Below, one piece after another: positions 16,452-25,531 of a stretch of DNA of 64,000 nt. How positions within the stretch are numbered: position 1 is the stretch's first letter; each line of letters begins with the position of its first letter. The notes under the pieces are model-generated. The model did not search any database. It was not told the origin of the DNA and saw only the letters and a program-made list of their open reading frames with translations. The stretch is from Candidatus Bathyarchaeota archaeon. GTDB taxonomy: Archaea > Thermoproteota > Bathyarchaeia > Bathyarchaeales > Bathycorpusculaceae. The stretch is from NCBI GenBank assembly GCA_026014485.1, contig JAOZIE010000002.1, forward strand, positions 233,081 through 297,080, read 5' to 3'. A program made the translations under genes and the position numbers.

Positions 16452-17354
16452 ATGCAGCTTTTGGTAGGTGACAACCCTTTCCACGACATAAGTCACCTCT
16501 CACAGGAAAGAGCACGAACACGTATAATCGAAGAATCAGACCTTCAAATAGCCGAGGCAGCAAACCTAGTGAAGGCTTCTTTGCAAACTGGCGCCACAGG
16601 ATTCATGTTTTCAGTCAGCGAAACCACCCTCTCAATCCTGAAGTCAGTTAGCCAAACCGAAAAACTCGAATTGTACGCTATTGTGCCCTACGCCTACGAA
16701 TATGTGCGGCTTGCCACAAAAACGGGCGGCATCTCAGGGCTCGCAAAAAAAGTCATCCGCGAAATAGCTTTCTCATCAAACATAATTGCAATCGCGCCAA
16801 ATACGCTTGGGGTCGTCAGGGCTGACCTCAACGTGCTTTTAAAGACTTACATAATTTACGAAATCTCCCGAGTTAAAGCTGTTTCTGGAAAAAACGCCAA
16901 ACTGAAATCCGTCTTACTCCACGAAATAATCACCGATATGGCGTTGGCTTTAGACCTTGACTGGCTTCTCAAATCCTACATAACGTTTCTCAAAAAACGC
17001 AGGATTCGCCCAGGATTTGAAACCCGCAATTTCACGTATCTGGTCGATAAATTCGAAGAATGGAACATAGATTTTAGCGAAATCACAATTACCGCCCCTT
17101 TCAATCGGGTCGGCTTCCAGATGAACCCCTCCAAAACCTCTTGCGAGAAAGCCCTGCAAAAGGTTGCGGGTGCAGAAGTTGTTGCCATGAGTGTGCTGGC
17201 AGCGGGCTACCTTAAGCCTGCTGAAGCGGCTGGATACTTAAAGATTCTTCCCAATGTCACTCATACCGTGGTTGGCGTATCAAAGATGCGGCACGCAACA
17301 GAAACCTTCAGGCTACTAGAGCAGGAATTCGCCAGAAGCACCTCACAAATGTAG
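16452..17354 (+). CDS. Uncharacterised protein paired with the oxidoreductase, probable TIM barrel
   Basis: 300 residues from ATG 16452, no signal peptide. Begins LLVGDNPFHDISHLSQERAR, a striking motif with no assignment I can make. Later segments alternate strand and helix (GATGFMFSVSETTLSILKSV, LELYAIVPYAYEYVRLA, EITITAPFNRVGFQMNPSKT, AEVVAMSVLAAGYLKPAEAA, THTVVGVSKMRHATETFRLL), and the last resembles the C-terminal phosphate-binding strand-loop-helix of a TIM-barrel enzyme. It sits 8 bp after the Gfo/Idh gene and before a GT4, so it probably acts on the same nucleotide sugar or a related intermediate. Aldolase, isomerase or dehydratase would all be possible. Confidence 0.7.
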   Translation: MQLLVGDNPFHDISHLSQERARTRIIEESDLQIAEAANLVKASLQTGATGFMFSVSETTLSILKSVSQTEKLELYAIVPYAYEYVRLATKTGGISGLAKKVIREIAFSSNIIAIAPNTLGVVRADLNVLLKTYIIYEISRVKAVSGKNAKLKSVLLHEIITDMALALDLDWLLKSYITFLKKRRIRPGFETRNFTYLVDKFEEWNIDFSEITITAPFNRVGFQMNPSKTSCEKALQKVAGAEVVAMSVLAAGYLKPAEAAGYLKILPNVTHTVVGVSKMRHATETFRLLEQEFARSTSQM

Positions 17355-17382
17355 TATCACGACAAATCAAACGGCGTTTTGC

Positions 17383-18570
17383 ATGAAAGTTCTTTTTGTA
17401 ACCCGGGAATACCCTCCCTTCGAGGTTGGCGGCATCGCAGTCCACACATTCAATTTGGTTAAACACCTCAAGAAGTTGAATGTTTGCTGTAGGGTTCTTT
17501 CTTTTGGAGACCCGAAATGCTCAAACAGCGAAGTCACGTTTATTGAGCCCTCAAGTTCGATTCTGTACAAGTCAAACGCTTCAGCCGCACTGGACGTGAA
17601 AATCCCTTTGGACATTCTCCGTTTGACTCATGTAGCTAACCGTCTCCTTAAGCAAGAGATGTTTGATGTTGTTCACGTTCAGGAACCTTATGTCGGTGCG
17701 TTTGTGAAACATAAATGCAAGCTTACAACTGTCCACGATACCAGTTACAGCGAAATCAGAACCATTATGCGTCAACCGCTGAGTTTTTCAAGCATTAAGC
17801 GAAGTGTTTTTTTTCTGTTTCTGGGTGTATTTTTTGAGATAAGCTGTATAGCGTCAAGCCGTACGGTTATCGTTCCTTCAGAACAAGTTAAACATGAACT
17901 GGCAAGCATTTATGCTACGCCAAAGAGAAAGCTGTCGGTACTCCTTAACGGAGTAGAAATTTCAGCGGCACAATTCCCTTCTGATAAAGCGTTGGCAAAG
18001 AAAAAGCTTGGATTGGACACAGGCAAACTGCTAATTTTTACAGCCGCACGGCAGGTTGAACGCAAGCGCATTAATACTTTGATATCCGCCATCAAGGTTA
18101 TGCAGAATGAGAACCTCCCTGAGTATTCGGTGATAGTTGCTGGAGACGGCCCCATTCGCCCTCAACTTATCAATCTTGCAGAAAAATCTGGGCTTTCGGG
18201 GACCATTGCTTTTCCAGGATGGGTTTCCCGCGAGAAACTTGACCTTTACTATCAGGCGGCTGACGTTTTCGTTTTGACCTCGGACTTTGAAACGGGTCCC
18301 ATTTCCCTTCTGGAGGCCATGGCTTATGGAGATGCGGTTGTAAGTACACGTATTCAGGTCTTTCCCAGTCTTATGCGTGACAGAGTCGACGGATTATTAT
18401 TCGAGGTTGCTGACTACCGCAAATTAAGTAAACATTTGATAACTCTACTAACTGACAAGTCATTGTTGAAGCGGCTTTCTTTTTCAGCAAGGAGTTTTGC
18501 AGAAAGATTTGACTGGGAAACAGTTGCCAAAAAAACTCTCCGTTACTATCAGAACCTTTGTACAAATTAG
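17383..18570 (+). CDS. GT4 family glycosyltransferase
   Basis: 395 residues. GT-B fold: N-terminal FVTREYPPFEVGGIAVHTFN, with HVQEPYVGA and LTTVHDTSY in the acceptor domain; C-terminal domain with LIFTAARQVERKRINTLI, VIVAGDGPIRPQLINLAEKS and the E-x7-E donor motif FETGPISLLEAMAYG (both glutamates present). A retaining enzyme that uses a nucleotide sugar and probably acts on a polyprenyl-linked glycan at the inner face of the membrane. Starts 28 bp after the unknown gene at 16452; the start ATG has no clear SD, so it may be coupled to upstream translation. Sugar specificity cannot be read from the sequence. Confidence 0.9.
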   Translation: MKVLFVTREYPPFEVGGIAVHTFNLVKHLKKLNVCCRVLSFGDPKCSNSEVTFIEPSSSILYKSNASAALDVKIPLDILRLTHVANRLLKQEMFDVVHVQEPYVGAFVKHKCKLTTVHDTSYSEIRTIMRQPLSFSSIKRSVFFLFLGVFFEISCIASSRTVIVPSEQVKHELASIYATPKRKLSVLLNGVEISAAQFPSDKALAKKKLGLDTGKLLIFTAARQVERKRINTLISAIKVMQNENLPEYSVIVAGDGPIRPQLINLAEKSGLSGTIAFPGWVSREKLDLYYQAADVFVLTSDFETGPISLLEAMAYGDAVVSTRIQVFPSLMRDRVDGLLFEVADYRKLSKHLITLLTDKSLLKRLSFSARSFAERFDWETVAKKTLRYYQNLCTN

Positions 18571-18609
18571 CTGGCTGTATACTACTATAACTGTTGTGAT
18601 TGCGGAACT

Positions 18610-19701
18610 ATGAAGATAGTACATACCTGCAACCGTTACTACCCCTATTTTGGGGGGCTCGAAACGCATGTTCAGCACATCAGCGAAAAAATGGTGCAGC
18701 TCGGTCATGACGTATCAGTGTACTCGGCTGACCCCAGCGGAGTTCTTCCTCCTTCTGAGATTCTTAACGGCGTTAAAGTGCGTCGTTTCAAATGCTTCGC
18801 TCCACAGGACTCATATTTCTTTTCCACTTACCTTTACAAAAGCCTCAAAACAGCGGACTGCGACCTTATTCATGGGCATGACCTGAACGGTTTTCCTCTA
18901 CTCGCTGGAGCCCTTGCAAAAGGGGCACGCCGATATTTTGCCTCTTTGCATGTGGGGGCGTTTTCTTCTTACTTCCGAAACCTCGCGAGGATTCCTTATG
19001 ATAGACTTGTGATGCACCGTTTTCTTGGGCGCGCCAGTAAAATAATCTGTGTATCAGAATATGAGAAAAGACTCTATCAGAGTATTCTTAGCCTTCCACA
19101 ATCCCAATTTATTGTTATCCCCAACGGATATGACCTTCCACTGAATGTTCCAAAGAACGTACTGAAAAACGGTCGAAGCATTCTTTCTGTGGGCAGGTTA
19201 GAGAAAGCCAAAGGTTTCCATTATCTGCTGAAAAGCTTCGCTAAGGTAGGTTGCCGCCCAGAATTCAACGATGTAACGTTAACGCTGGTGGGTAAGGGAC
19301 CATACGAAACGCAGCTCAGACGTCTCATCTCAGAATTAGGCTTGAATGGAACGGTAAAAATTAAGCAGAATGTTCCACGAGAGGAACTGCTTAACTTGTA
19401 TGCTCAGTGTGACCTGTTTGTTCTTTTGTCCAATTATGAATCTCAGGGGCTTGCCGTATGGGACGCTTTTGCCCTCCGAAAACCCACAATAACCTCGACA
19501 TCCGCTGTGCTAGGTGAGTATGCCAAACAGGGCTATTCTTTGGGCGTCGAGTTGCCCCCAAACACAGATGACCTCGCGGCAAAAATCGAGAAAATCCTCA
19601 GAAATCCTCAGCAATATACGCCGCGTCCGTTTAAGATGCCTTCATGGACCGAAGTTACAAAGCGAATAATTGCACTCTACAATGAAACGCTCAGCCAATA
19701 A
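18610..19701 (+). CDS. GT4 family glycosyltransferase with altered donor motif
   Basis: 363 residues. N-terminal CNRYYPYFGGLETHVQHISE and HGHDLNGFPLLAGALAKGAR; C-terminal SILSVGRLEKAKGFHYLLKS, VTLTLVGKGPYETQLRRL and YESQGLAVWDAFALRKP. In the E-x7-E motif the second Glu is an Asp (E-S-Q-G-L-A-V-W-D), an unusual change at a residue that contacts the donor sugar; activity may still be kept. Member of the same cluster as the GT4 at 17383, 40 bp downstream, with AT-rich spacing. Start ATG with GGAAC near it. Its role is presumably the next sugar addition. Confidence 0.88.
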   Translation: MKIVHTCNRYYPYFGGLETHVQHISEKMVQLGHDVSVYSADPSGVLPPSEILNGVKVRRFKCFAPQDSYFFSTYLYKSLKTADCDLIHGHDLNGFPLLAGALAKGARRYFASLHVGAFSSYFRNLARIPYDRLVMHRFLGRASKIICVSEYEKRLYQSILSLPQSQFIVIPNGYDLPLNVPKNVLKNGRSILSVGRLEKAKGFHYLLKSFAKVGCRPEFNDVTLTLVGKGPYETQLRRLISELGLNGTVKIKQNVPREELLNLYAQCDLFVLLSNYESQGLAVWDAFALRKPTITSTSAVLGEYAKQGYSLGVELPPNTDDLAAKIEKILRNPQQYTPRPFKMPSWTEVTKRIIALYNETLSQ

Positions 19702-19722
19702 GGAATCAAATGGAAGATAACT

Positions 19723-20433
19723 TTGTCTCCTTTCTTTGTTCATTTTTTTGGTCCTGACGGTTCAGGCAAATCCACCCAAGCGGACTTGTTGACCGCCTAC
19801 CTTAAAACTAAAAATGTTAAGACACGCAAATACTGGTTACGTAGCCCCCACACCCTCGCCTTTCTTTTGTGGGAGTTATCCATAAAAGTGGGCTTCTTGA
19901 GGGTGGTTTCAAACGCGTCTGGGGCATACATAAAAATTCCCGCCGTGAACCGAAGCCGTATAGTAAGCCAAGTTTGGGCGCTAATAGAGCTGATAAGCGT
20001 TGCGCCTTTGGTTGTGCGTGCGCAACTCTACTTGTTAAGCGGCTACACCTTAGTTGCAGAAAGATACCTTTTAGACACAATCGCATTTGTTGCCTTCTCA
20101 ATCGGCGACAAATCTTTTCCACACGGTCAAATCGCTAAGCTTTTCTTGGCGCTTATTCCCGCAGGGACCAAGTTTGTCTTCATTGACGCTGACTATGACA
20201 CAATAACCCAAAGACGTGCGCGTTTTCTGGAACAAAAACCCGTTTCTGAAAACACGGTGGAAGTGAAGGTGTCCTCCATAAAAACTGAATTGGAGCCCCG
20301 CGAATTCATTGACTTCCAAAGAGAAATATACCGAACCTTAGCTCAGGAAAAAAAAGCGTTGATAGTGGATACCTCAAGACACTCGCAGGAAGAGGCGTTC
20401 AACATGATATTGGCTTACCTTGACCCCCTTTAA
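19723..20433 (+). CDS. Thymidylate-kinase-like P-loop protein, tandem copy 1
   Basis: 236 residues from TTG 19723. Walker A is GPDGSGKSTQ, at residues about 9-18, and LVAERYLLDTIAFVAF carries the Asp-Arg-Tyr-like substrate motif (here E-R-Y, then L-L-D-T). FVFIDADYDTITQRRA and FIDFQREIYRTLAQ in the C-terminal half fit the LID and helical part. Between Walker A and the ERY motif is a hydrophobic, helix-rich insertion (TLAFLLWELSIKVGFLRVV) not usual in dTMP kinases. The neighbour at 20494 is a paralog. In glycan loci such kinases may act on a sugar, lipid or nucleotide; the substrate is unknown. Walker A DNA is identical to the second copy over 46 bp. Confidence 0.78.
   Translation: MSPFFVHFFGPDGSGKSTQADLLTAYLKTKNVKTRKYWLRSPHTLAFLLWELSIKVGFLRVVSNASGAYIKIPAVNRSRIVSQVWALIELISVAPLVVRAQLYLLSGYTLVAERYLLDTIAFVAFSIGDKSFPHGQIAKLFLALIPAGTKFVFIDADYDTITQRRARFLEQKPVSENTVEVKVSSIKTELEPREFIDFQREIYRTLAQEKKALIVDTSRHSQEEAFNMILAYLDPL
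19735..19780 (+). repeat. 46-bp segment identical to 20506-20551
   Basis: The DNA encoding residues around the Walker A box (FVHFFGPDGSGKSTQ) is identical in the two tandem kinase-like genes, including all third codon positions, while flanking DNA has diverged widely. See the paired repeat. Confidence 0.85.
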
Positions 20434-20493
20434 CGCATTCAGACAAGAATCAAACGGCTAAATTACTGCTGTATACTCTATAGAGGTACTGAT

Positions 20494-21225
20494 TTGCCCG
20501 CTCGGTTTGTTCATTTTTTTGGTCCTGACGGTTCAGGCAAATCCACCCAAGTGCGTTTGATGGTAGAATGCTATCAAAATCAGGGTATAAAAAGCAGGCA
20601 ATTCTGGGTGCGTTCACCTCACACGTTTGCTTTCGTGCTTTGGCAGTTGTTTATCAAAATCGGTTTCTACCGTACCGTAGAGAACGCCTTTGGGATTCCC
20701 GTAAAAATTCCTGCTGTTCAAAATAGTCGTGTCCTTAAGGGCTTCTGGGCAATAGTTGAGTACACAAGCGTTCTTCCTTTGGTCGCAAAAGCAAAAATCT
20801 GCCTCAGACGCGGTTACTCCCTTATTGCTGAACGTTACCTTATTGACACCGTAACAACAGTTGCTTTCTTTCTTGATGACCCCAGTTTCCCCCGCAGTTT
20901 TCTTTCACGCGCACTGTTATGCTTCATAGAACCTGAAACGTCTTTCATATTTCTAGACGCTGACTACGAAACCATCTATGCACGACGCGAAAAATTCTAT
21001 AACAAACCCCGCTCTACAACCTTAACTTTGTTTAATTACTCCAAACCTCCAGCAGAAAACTTGGAGCCGCAAACCTTTATTGACTTCCAAAGAAAAGCCT
21101 ACAGCGAATTTGCCACAAAATTTCCTTCCCTACGAATAAATACCGCACAATTTAACGTAAAAGAAACCTTCACCAAAGTTCAAACCTACGTTGAAGCTGA
21201 CCGCAAAAACTGTGAGCCAAATTAA
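20494..21225 (+). CDS. Thymidylate-kinase-like P-loop protein, tandem copy 2
   Basis: 243 residues from TTG 20494, with GAGGT 7 nt upstream. Shares the layout of the gene at 19723: Walker A GPDGSGKSTQ, insertion (TFAFVLWQLFIKIGFYRTVE), LIAERYLIDTVTTVAFF, FIFLDADYETIYARREK, and TFIDFQRKAYSEFATKF. Overall similarity of the two proteins is moderate. They are probably a pair of sequential or co-operating kinases, or subunits of a hetero-oligomer; both retain the P-loop. The downstream nucleotidyltransferase-like gene starts 13 bp after its stop. Confidence 0.78.
   Translation: MPARFVHFFGPDGSGKSTQVRLMVECYQNQGIKSRQFWVRSPHTFAFVLWQLFIKIGFYRTVENAFGIPVKIPAVQNSRVLKGFWAIVEYTSVLPLVAKAKICLRRGYSLIAERYLIDTVTTVAFFLDDPSFPRSFLSRALLCFIEPETSFIFLDADYETIYARREKFYNKPRSTTLTLFNYSKPPAENLEPQTFIDFQRKAYSEFATKFPSLRINTAQFNVKETFTKVQTYVEADRKNCEPN
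20506..20551 (+). repeat. 46-bp segment identical to 19735-19780
   Basis: Second copy of the Walker-A-coding segment. Perfect identity limited to 46 bp between paralogs otherwise divergent at the DNA level is best explained by short-tract gene conversion or very recent copying of this patch. Confidence 0.85.
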
Positions 21226-21238
21226 CGAGGAAAACCAA

Positions 21239-22237
21239 ATGAGTCAGGCAGCCCTTCAAGTTATGAAAACCATCGGCATTCCTTCAATATGCAGAGGCAA
21301 CCCCCCCATTGATTCTTCACCCCAGACCCTCCATTCAGCTTCACTAAACAAAGTTGTACTTCTATATCTGGAATCGTTGGTAAAATGCGGAAAAATAGAC
21401 CCGCAAGACACCGAATTGAAAGCTTTGCGGGAACGGCAGCAGAAAATTCTTCAGCTTGCCGCTTTTCTGGGTGACTTGTTTGAGCGGAAAAGCATTTCTT
21501 ACGTGGTTATGAAAACGCTAAGACCCTTTCCGTACACGGGCGCCGATGTAGATGTGATAGTTGGAAATCCGAAGGGTTTCTCTGCAGCGGTCAGGATTCT
21601 TCAAGAAAACGGGTTCCTGCTTTTAGGCAATGACTTGTACAGCGCAACACTTTTCCGAGAAGATTTCGACGCAAACGTTGACCTCCAACTAGAAGTTTCA
21701 GTTTCAGGACTGCCCTACTTGGACAAAAAAGCGCTTTTGCTGCATTCCTACACTTATGAATTCAATGGAGTATCCATCAAGACTTTGAAGCCATACGCCG
21801 AAGTCACTGTAATTGCATCTCACGCCTTCTACAAAGAACACATGTATACACTAGCCGACTTTTACACAACTGCCCTATCAATAAACCAAGACAACTACGT
21901 TGACCTATGCAAACTCGCCCAGAAAACCAACAGCACAACTCCCCTTAGCGTGCTACTCTCATGGACCCAAAACGTATCAACACAAATTCTCCACACGCAT
22001 TTGTCTGCGGTTGATGATGCACTGAAAATTCTTGGCGGCCACGCACTTGCACATTTACTTCCCCAAGAAATGATGTTTCCTTTAAAATTTCCTAAATCTT
22101 TTGTTCTTTTAACGTTGGCGCACAAGATTTCAACTGACAGCAATGTCCGATCCAGTTTGCCTGCCGCTTTATCCTCAAGTTTTTCACAGAAGCAACTTCG
22201 CGCTCTACTTTTCCACTTCACCCGTGAAAGCTATTAA
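21239..22237 (+). CDS. Nucleotidyltransferase-fold protein of the glycan locus
   Basis: 332 residues from ATG 21239, with GAGG at about 21227. An in-frame TTG at 21191 would overlap the upstream gene by 35 bp and is less likely. The central segment YVVMKTLRPFPYTGADVDVI resembles the D-x-D core of the nucleotidyltransferase fold, with FSAAVRILQENGF and NVDLQLEVSVSGLPYLDKKA following; this fits the NTP_transf_5-like family found in polysaccharide clusters. The C-terminal helical part (HVDD-rich, LLPQEMMFPLKFPKSFVLL) has no clear motif. Role: perhaps a sugar or lipid modifier that uses a nucleotide; not fixed by the sequence. The next GT4 begins 10 bp after its stop. Confidence 0.7.
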   Translation: MSQAALQVMKTIGIPSICRGNPPIDSSPQTLHSASLNKVVLLYLESLVKCGKIDPQDTELKALRERQQKILQLAAFLGDLFERKSISYVVMKTLRPFPYTGADVDVIVGNPKGFSAAVRILQENGFLLLGNDLYSATLFREDFDANVDLQLEVSVSGLPYLDKKALLLHSYTYEFNGVSIKTLKPYAEVTVIASHAFYKEHMYTLADFYTTALSINQDNYVDLCKLAQKTNSTTPLSVLLSWTQNVSTQILHTHLSAVDDALKILGGHALAHLLPQEMMFPLKFPKSFVLLTLAHKISTDSNVRSSLPAALSSSFSQKQLRALLFHFTRESY

Positions 22238-22247
22238 ACAACTTCGC

Positions 22248-23477
22248 GTGAAATCATTGAATATTCTGGTTTTAACTGAAACCTTTTTTCCACATGGCGG
22301 AGGTGCAGAATATTCCACGTACAGGTTCGCTCAGCTGCTAAGCGAAAAAGGCCTAAACGTTACCGTTATCACAAACAAATTTCCCAAAGAGCCAAGTTTC
22401 TCCCAAAATGGCAAACTCGCAATATACCGATTGCCTTTACTAAAGGAAAGCAGCAACGTAAAATATCGGATGCTGTTCAACTTCAAGTTCGCGTTCTCAA
22501 GTTTTTTCCAAAAAATGTTCACCTGGGCAGACATTGTTTACATCCCGCGTTACTGGTTTTCGGCGATACCCGTAGCCAAAAGGTTCGGAAAACCTGTCAT
22601 CGTACATCTTCACGACAACATACTACTTTGCCCAATATCAGGAAAGTACGACTTCTCTAAACAGCAAGTCTGCCACTCACACAATTGCTCCACAAAATGC
22701 ATACTCACCTTTGAACAGATGTTTGGGCGAAACTCAAAAACCGTTTTTGCATCAACCCTCTTGAACTCAACGGTAGGTTTACAGCTGCCTCGGTTAATCG
22801 CGCTTAGCGACCGCATAATCTGCGTTTCCAACACACAAAAAAACGATATACTTGAAAAGTTCCCCACTTTACAAAACAAAATCCGGTCAGTATATAACCT
22901 GCTCCCAGAAGTTTCTCCTTTAAAGATACATGGTGACGACTACGGCTTCTTTGGCGGACCCAACCCCATAAAAGGCTCGGACATACTATTCAAGGCCCTT
23001 GCCGAAATCACCGGCAACACCCCTGTGAGAGTTCATGCGACAAACTTTGAGAAACTACCAAAAAAGCAGCCTACCCCCATGGGTAACGCAGAAGTTTTCT
23101 TCTACAAAAAACTCGTCGGAGCGCCTCTTGATGAGTTATACCGGAAAATCCGCGCGGTAATTGTTCCTTCGGTGTGTCTTGAAACATTCTCCTATGTAAT
23201 GAGTGAAGCTATCCTAAAAGGACGAATCGTCATCGCCTCAAACGTAGGAAGCCTGCCAGAAGTGGCAGAGGGCTGCAGAAGTGTTTTCTTTTTTGAATCA
23301 GGAAACCCCCAAGACTTAGCTGAGAAAATAAAGTACGTCAACAGCCTAAACAAAGAAACCGTAACTGACCTTATCACTCAAAGTAGAGAACTCTTCCTCA
23401 AAAAATTCAACAACGAACAATCCTTAACAAATTTCATTGGCATCTGCACAGAAATCGCCAACAACCCCTCCTCTTAA
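22248..23477 (+). CDS. GT4 family glycosyltransferase
   Basis: 409 residues from GTG 22248 (TTG 22257 is possible). N-terminal NILVLTETFFPHGGGAEYST is a GT-B start; VIVHLHDNILLCPIS and a run of four Cys (LCPIS, VCHSHNCSTKC) between about 125 and 150 suggest a bound metal or disulfide-like knot, as in some GT4 of this group. C-terminal domain: YGFFGGPNPIKGSDILFKAL, VIVPSVCLETFSYVMSEAIL (E-x7-E intact) and VGSLPEVAEG. Upstream in-frame codons overlap the preceding gene and are unlikely to be used. The gene is part of the 15.4-25.4 kb run on the plus strand with mostly short gaps, probably one long operon. Confidence 0.88.
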   Translation: MKSLNILVLTETFFPHGGGAEYSTYRFAQLLSEKGLNVTVITNKFPKEPSFSQNGKLAIYRLPLLKESSNVKYRMLFNFKFAFSSFFQKMFTWADIVYIPRYWFSAIPVAKRFGKPVIVHLHDNILLCPISGKYDFSKQQVCHSHNCSTKCILTFEQMFGRNSKTVFASTLLNSTVGLQLPRLIALSDRIICVSNTQKNDILEKFPTLQNKIRSVYNLLPEVSPLKIHGDDYGFFGGPNPIKGSDILFKALAEITGNTPVRVHATNFEKLPKKQPTPMGNAEVFFYKKLVGAPLDELYRKIRAVIVPSVCLETFSYVMSEAILKGRIVIASNVGSLPEVAEGCRSVFFFESGNPQDLAEKIKYVNSLNKETVTDLITQSRELFLKKFNNEQSLTNFIGICTEIANNPSS

Positions 23478-23533
23478 CTCTAAACGACAAAAAACAAACG
23501 GCGACAACACAACCCTAGACAGGATGCACACGC

Positions 23534-25384
23534 ATGGTCAGCTTGCCAACCTTAGACTTCCAAACCCTGCTTGTCGTTTTCTCAGTGCTAATTTTCGCCC
23601 TTACTCTCCTTCTAATCTTTCTTTCAGAGAAAAACGCACAAAAAACCCAAGCCAAAAAACTTTTGCTACTGGACTCTCCTGTTTTTTCCAAGCTTCTGTA
23701 CCGCATCCATTTTGGCTTACTTTTTGTCTTCATAGCGGTCACAGCGTATTCCATCTGGTTTAGCATACGCCCTTCGCTGTACTATGCCCTTTTCGCTTCC
23801 CTTTTTGTTACCCTACTCCTTCTGATCTTGACCAGTGCACCAGAAAAACGTGTTCTCCTAAAACGCACGGTGCTTGTAACTGTTATTATTTTAGCATTCA
23901 CGCAGTCCATGCTTCCAACCTTCCAAAACCGGCTTATAGCTTTCGGACCCGACCAATGGCCCGGTGTGACTACGGCTAAACAGATAGCTGATCAAGGATA
24001 CTTCGTTCCAGTCACCACTGGCTCTTACTACTACACTATTCCGTTGTGTAACCTTCTTAACACAGCAATCTACTTGTTCACCGGAAACGCATTTATTTCA
24101 ATAGCTATCTCTCTGGGAACCTTAATCTTAGCAATAACCTTAGCAATCTACTTTGTTTTGTTAAAGCTCACCAAAAGCCAACTCGCCTCAATCATAGCCG
24201 TTTTCGTTTTTCTGTCCACACCCCGATTGGCAATAGTGGAAACTATTCCTTCAATTTTTAGTCTAGTCCTCGCAGCAGTTCTCGTTATGCTTTTAATAAA
24301 CTGCATCCTTAACCCCCTTCGCGCTACGGTGGTCGCCTTAGCAATAATCAGTTTTGCCGCCATTGTAATTCACCCCGTCGGAATTTCTGTTCTAATCGCG
24401 ATTTGTGGTGGGTTGCTCGTATTACACCATATTGGTCTAGTGCGACAGGAGCACTCTGAATCCAAAATGGTGCTAAATCTATTTGGTTTATTCAGTATAA
24501 TGACCTTGGCGTATTGGTCTTTCAATCAGCCAATATTCAATTCGATAGTTAACCCCCTTACAACCCTGTTGACTACTGTATCCGCTCCTTCTTCTGGACC
24601 CTCCGTCTACACTCCCAACTACTTCGTTAGTACATCTACAAGCTTTTCGCTAGTTTGGGCTTTACCCGTCGGCATCTCAGGTGCATTCGTAATCTCGTAT
24701 TTTTACAAGATACTCAAAAATCGAAAAAAAATCTCACGCCTAAGCAAAAAAACAACCTTGATCTTACCATTTGTTGCTGGCGCAGTAGGGCTCTTCTTTA
24801 TCCTTGTTGCATTCGCAAGCATAATTAACGCTCCCGGAGCCGCTGTAGAACGTTATGTTAACACCGCTGCGTATTTACTCCTTATTTTTTCCTCAGCGGT
24901 AGCTGCCTTTCAAATAATAAAGTCTAAACAAAGCTTCGCAATTATCACTATGATTTGCCTTTTAGCTGTGTCTATCTTTGTGGGTGTAGGTTCACCTGAC
25001 TGGGCTGTTTTCGAGAACCCCGGCTTTACCGCAGTCCATTCTACCTACACAGGATATGTTGAATCTACGACAATGCTTAAATTTCTGCCAAATGGAACAA
25101 CCGTTTACACCGACAATGATTTACCTGATTTCCTTTGGATGCCTGAACTTGTTAATGTTGATTTGTATGAACCTATATCTTATCAGACAACAAGAAATGT
25201 TCTTGATTCGGTGAAAAATGGGTTTTTCAATCTTACGAATCCTGAATACTCTCAGATAAACATTAACGCAACATACATAATCAAACTCTCAGAAATAAGT
25301 AACCTGACAGTTGTAAACAAGTATATGAATGCCCTTTACAACAGTGGTTCCCATGTAGTTTTTAAAACAGCTACAAATGGGTAA
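23534..25384 (+). CDS. Multi-pass membrane protein, candidate GT-C glycosyltransferase
   Basis: 616 residues with about a dozen predicted membrane helices (for example LLVVFSVLIFALTLLLIFL, FVTLLLLILTSAPE, SIAISLGTLILAITLAIYFV, ATVVALAIISFAAIVI). Between helices 4 and 5 is FGPDQWPGVTTAKQIADQGY, where the Asp-x-x-x-Pro and His-free loop sits at the position of the catalytic acidic loop in GT-C enzymes that use polyprenyl-phosphate sugars. A C-terminal exterior domain (ESTTMLKFLPNGTTVYTDND, PEYSQININATYIIKL) follows. It could transfer a sugar from a lipid carrier on the outside of the membrane or polymerise the glycan; assignment is structural guesswork. It is not a typical AglB (no WWDYG seen). 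Confidence 0.6.
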   Translation: MVSLPTLDFQTLLVVFSVLIFALTLLLIFLSEKNAQKTQAKKLLLLDSPVFSKLLYRIHFGLLFVFIAVTAYSIWFSIRPSLYYALFASLFVTLLLLILTSAPEKRVLLKRTVLVTVIILAFTQSMLPTFQNRLIAFGPDQWPGVTTAKQIADQGYFVPVTTGSYYYTIPLCNLLNTAIYLFTGNAFISIAISLGTLILAITLAIYFVLLKLTKSQLASIIAVFVFLSTPRLAIVETIPSIFSLVLAAVLVMLLINCILNPLRATVVALAIISFAAIVIHPVGISVLIAICGGLLVLHHIGLVRQEHSESKMVLNLFGLFSIMTLAYWSFNQPIFNSIVNPLTTLLTTVSAPSSGPSVYTPNYFVSTSTSFSLVWALPVGISGAFVISYFYKILKNRKKISRLSKKTTLILPFVAGAVGLFFILVAFASIINAPGAAVERYVNTAAYLLLIFSSAVAAFQIIKSKQSFAIITMICLLAVSIFVGVGSPDWAVFENPGFTAVHSTYTGYVESTTMLKFLPNGTTVYTDNDLPDFLWMPELVNVDLYEPISYQTTRNVLDSVKNGFFNLTNPEYSQININATYIIKLSEISNLTVVNKYMNALYNSGSHVVFKTATNG

Positions 25385-25531
25385 ACGGGCGATGCCTCTA
25401 ATTTCTGACGATAAGTTTTATGTAGAGCACAAAAATGTCTAACTCTTTATTTATATGCGTGAAATATGCTAATTACATTTCTAAATATGCAAAATTTATA
25501 GGTAAATGAATCAAAACTTGGAATGATGTAA

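Noticed and set aside
23534-25384. AglB oligosaccharyltransferase
   Set aside because: No WWDYG-type motif is visible; only a generic multi-pass GT-C-like layout.
25385-25531. Possible IS end in the AT-rich gap before the methyltransferase
   Set aside because: No inverted repeats or transposase remnant; only an AT-rich promoter region.
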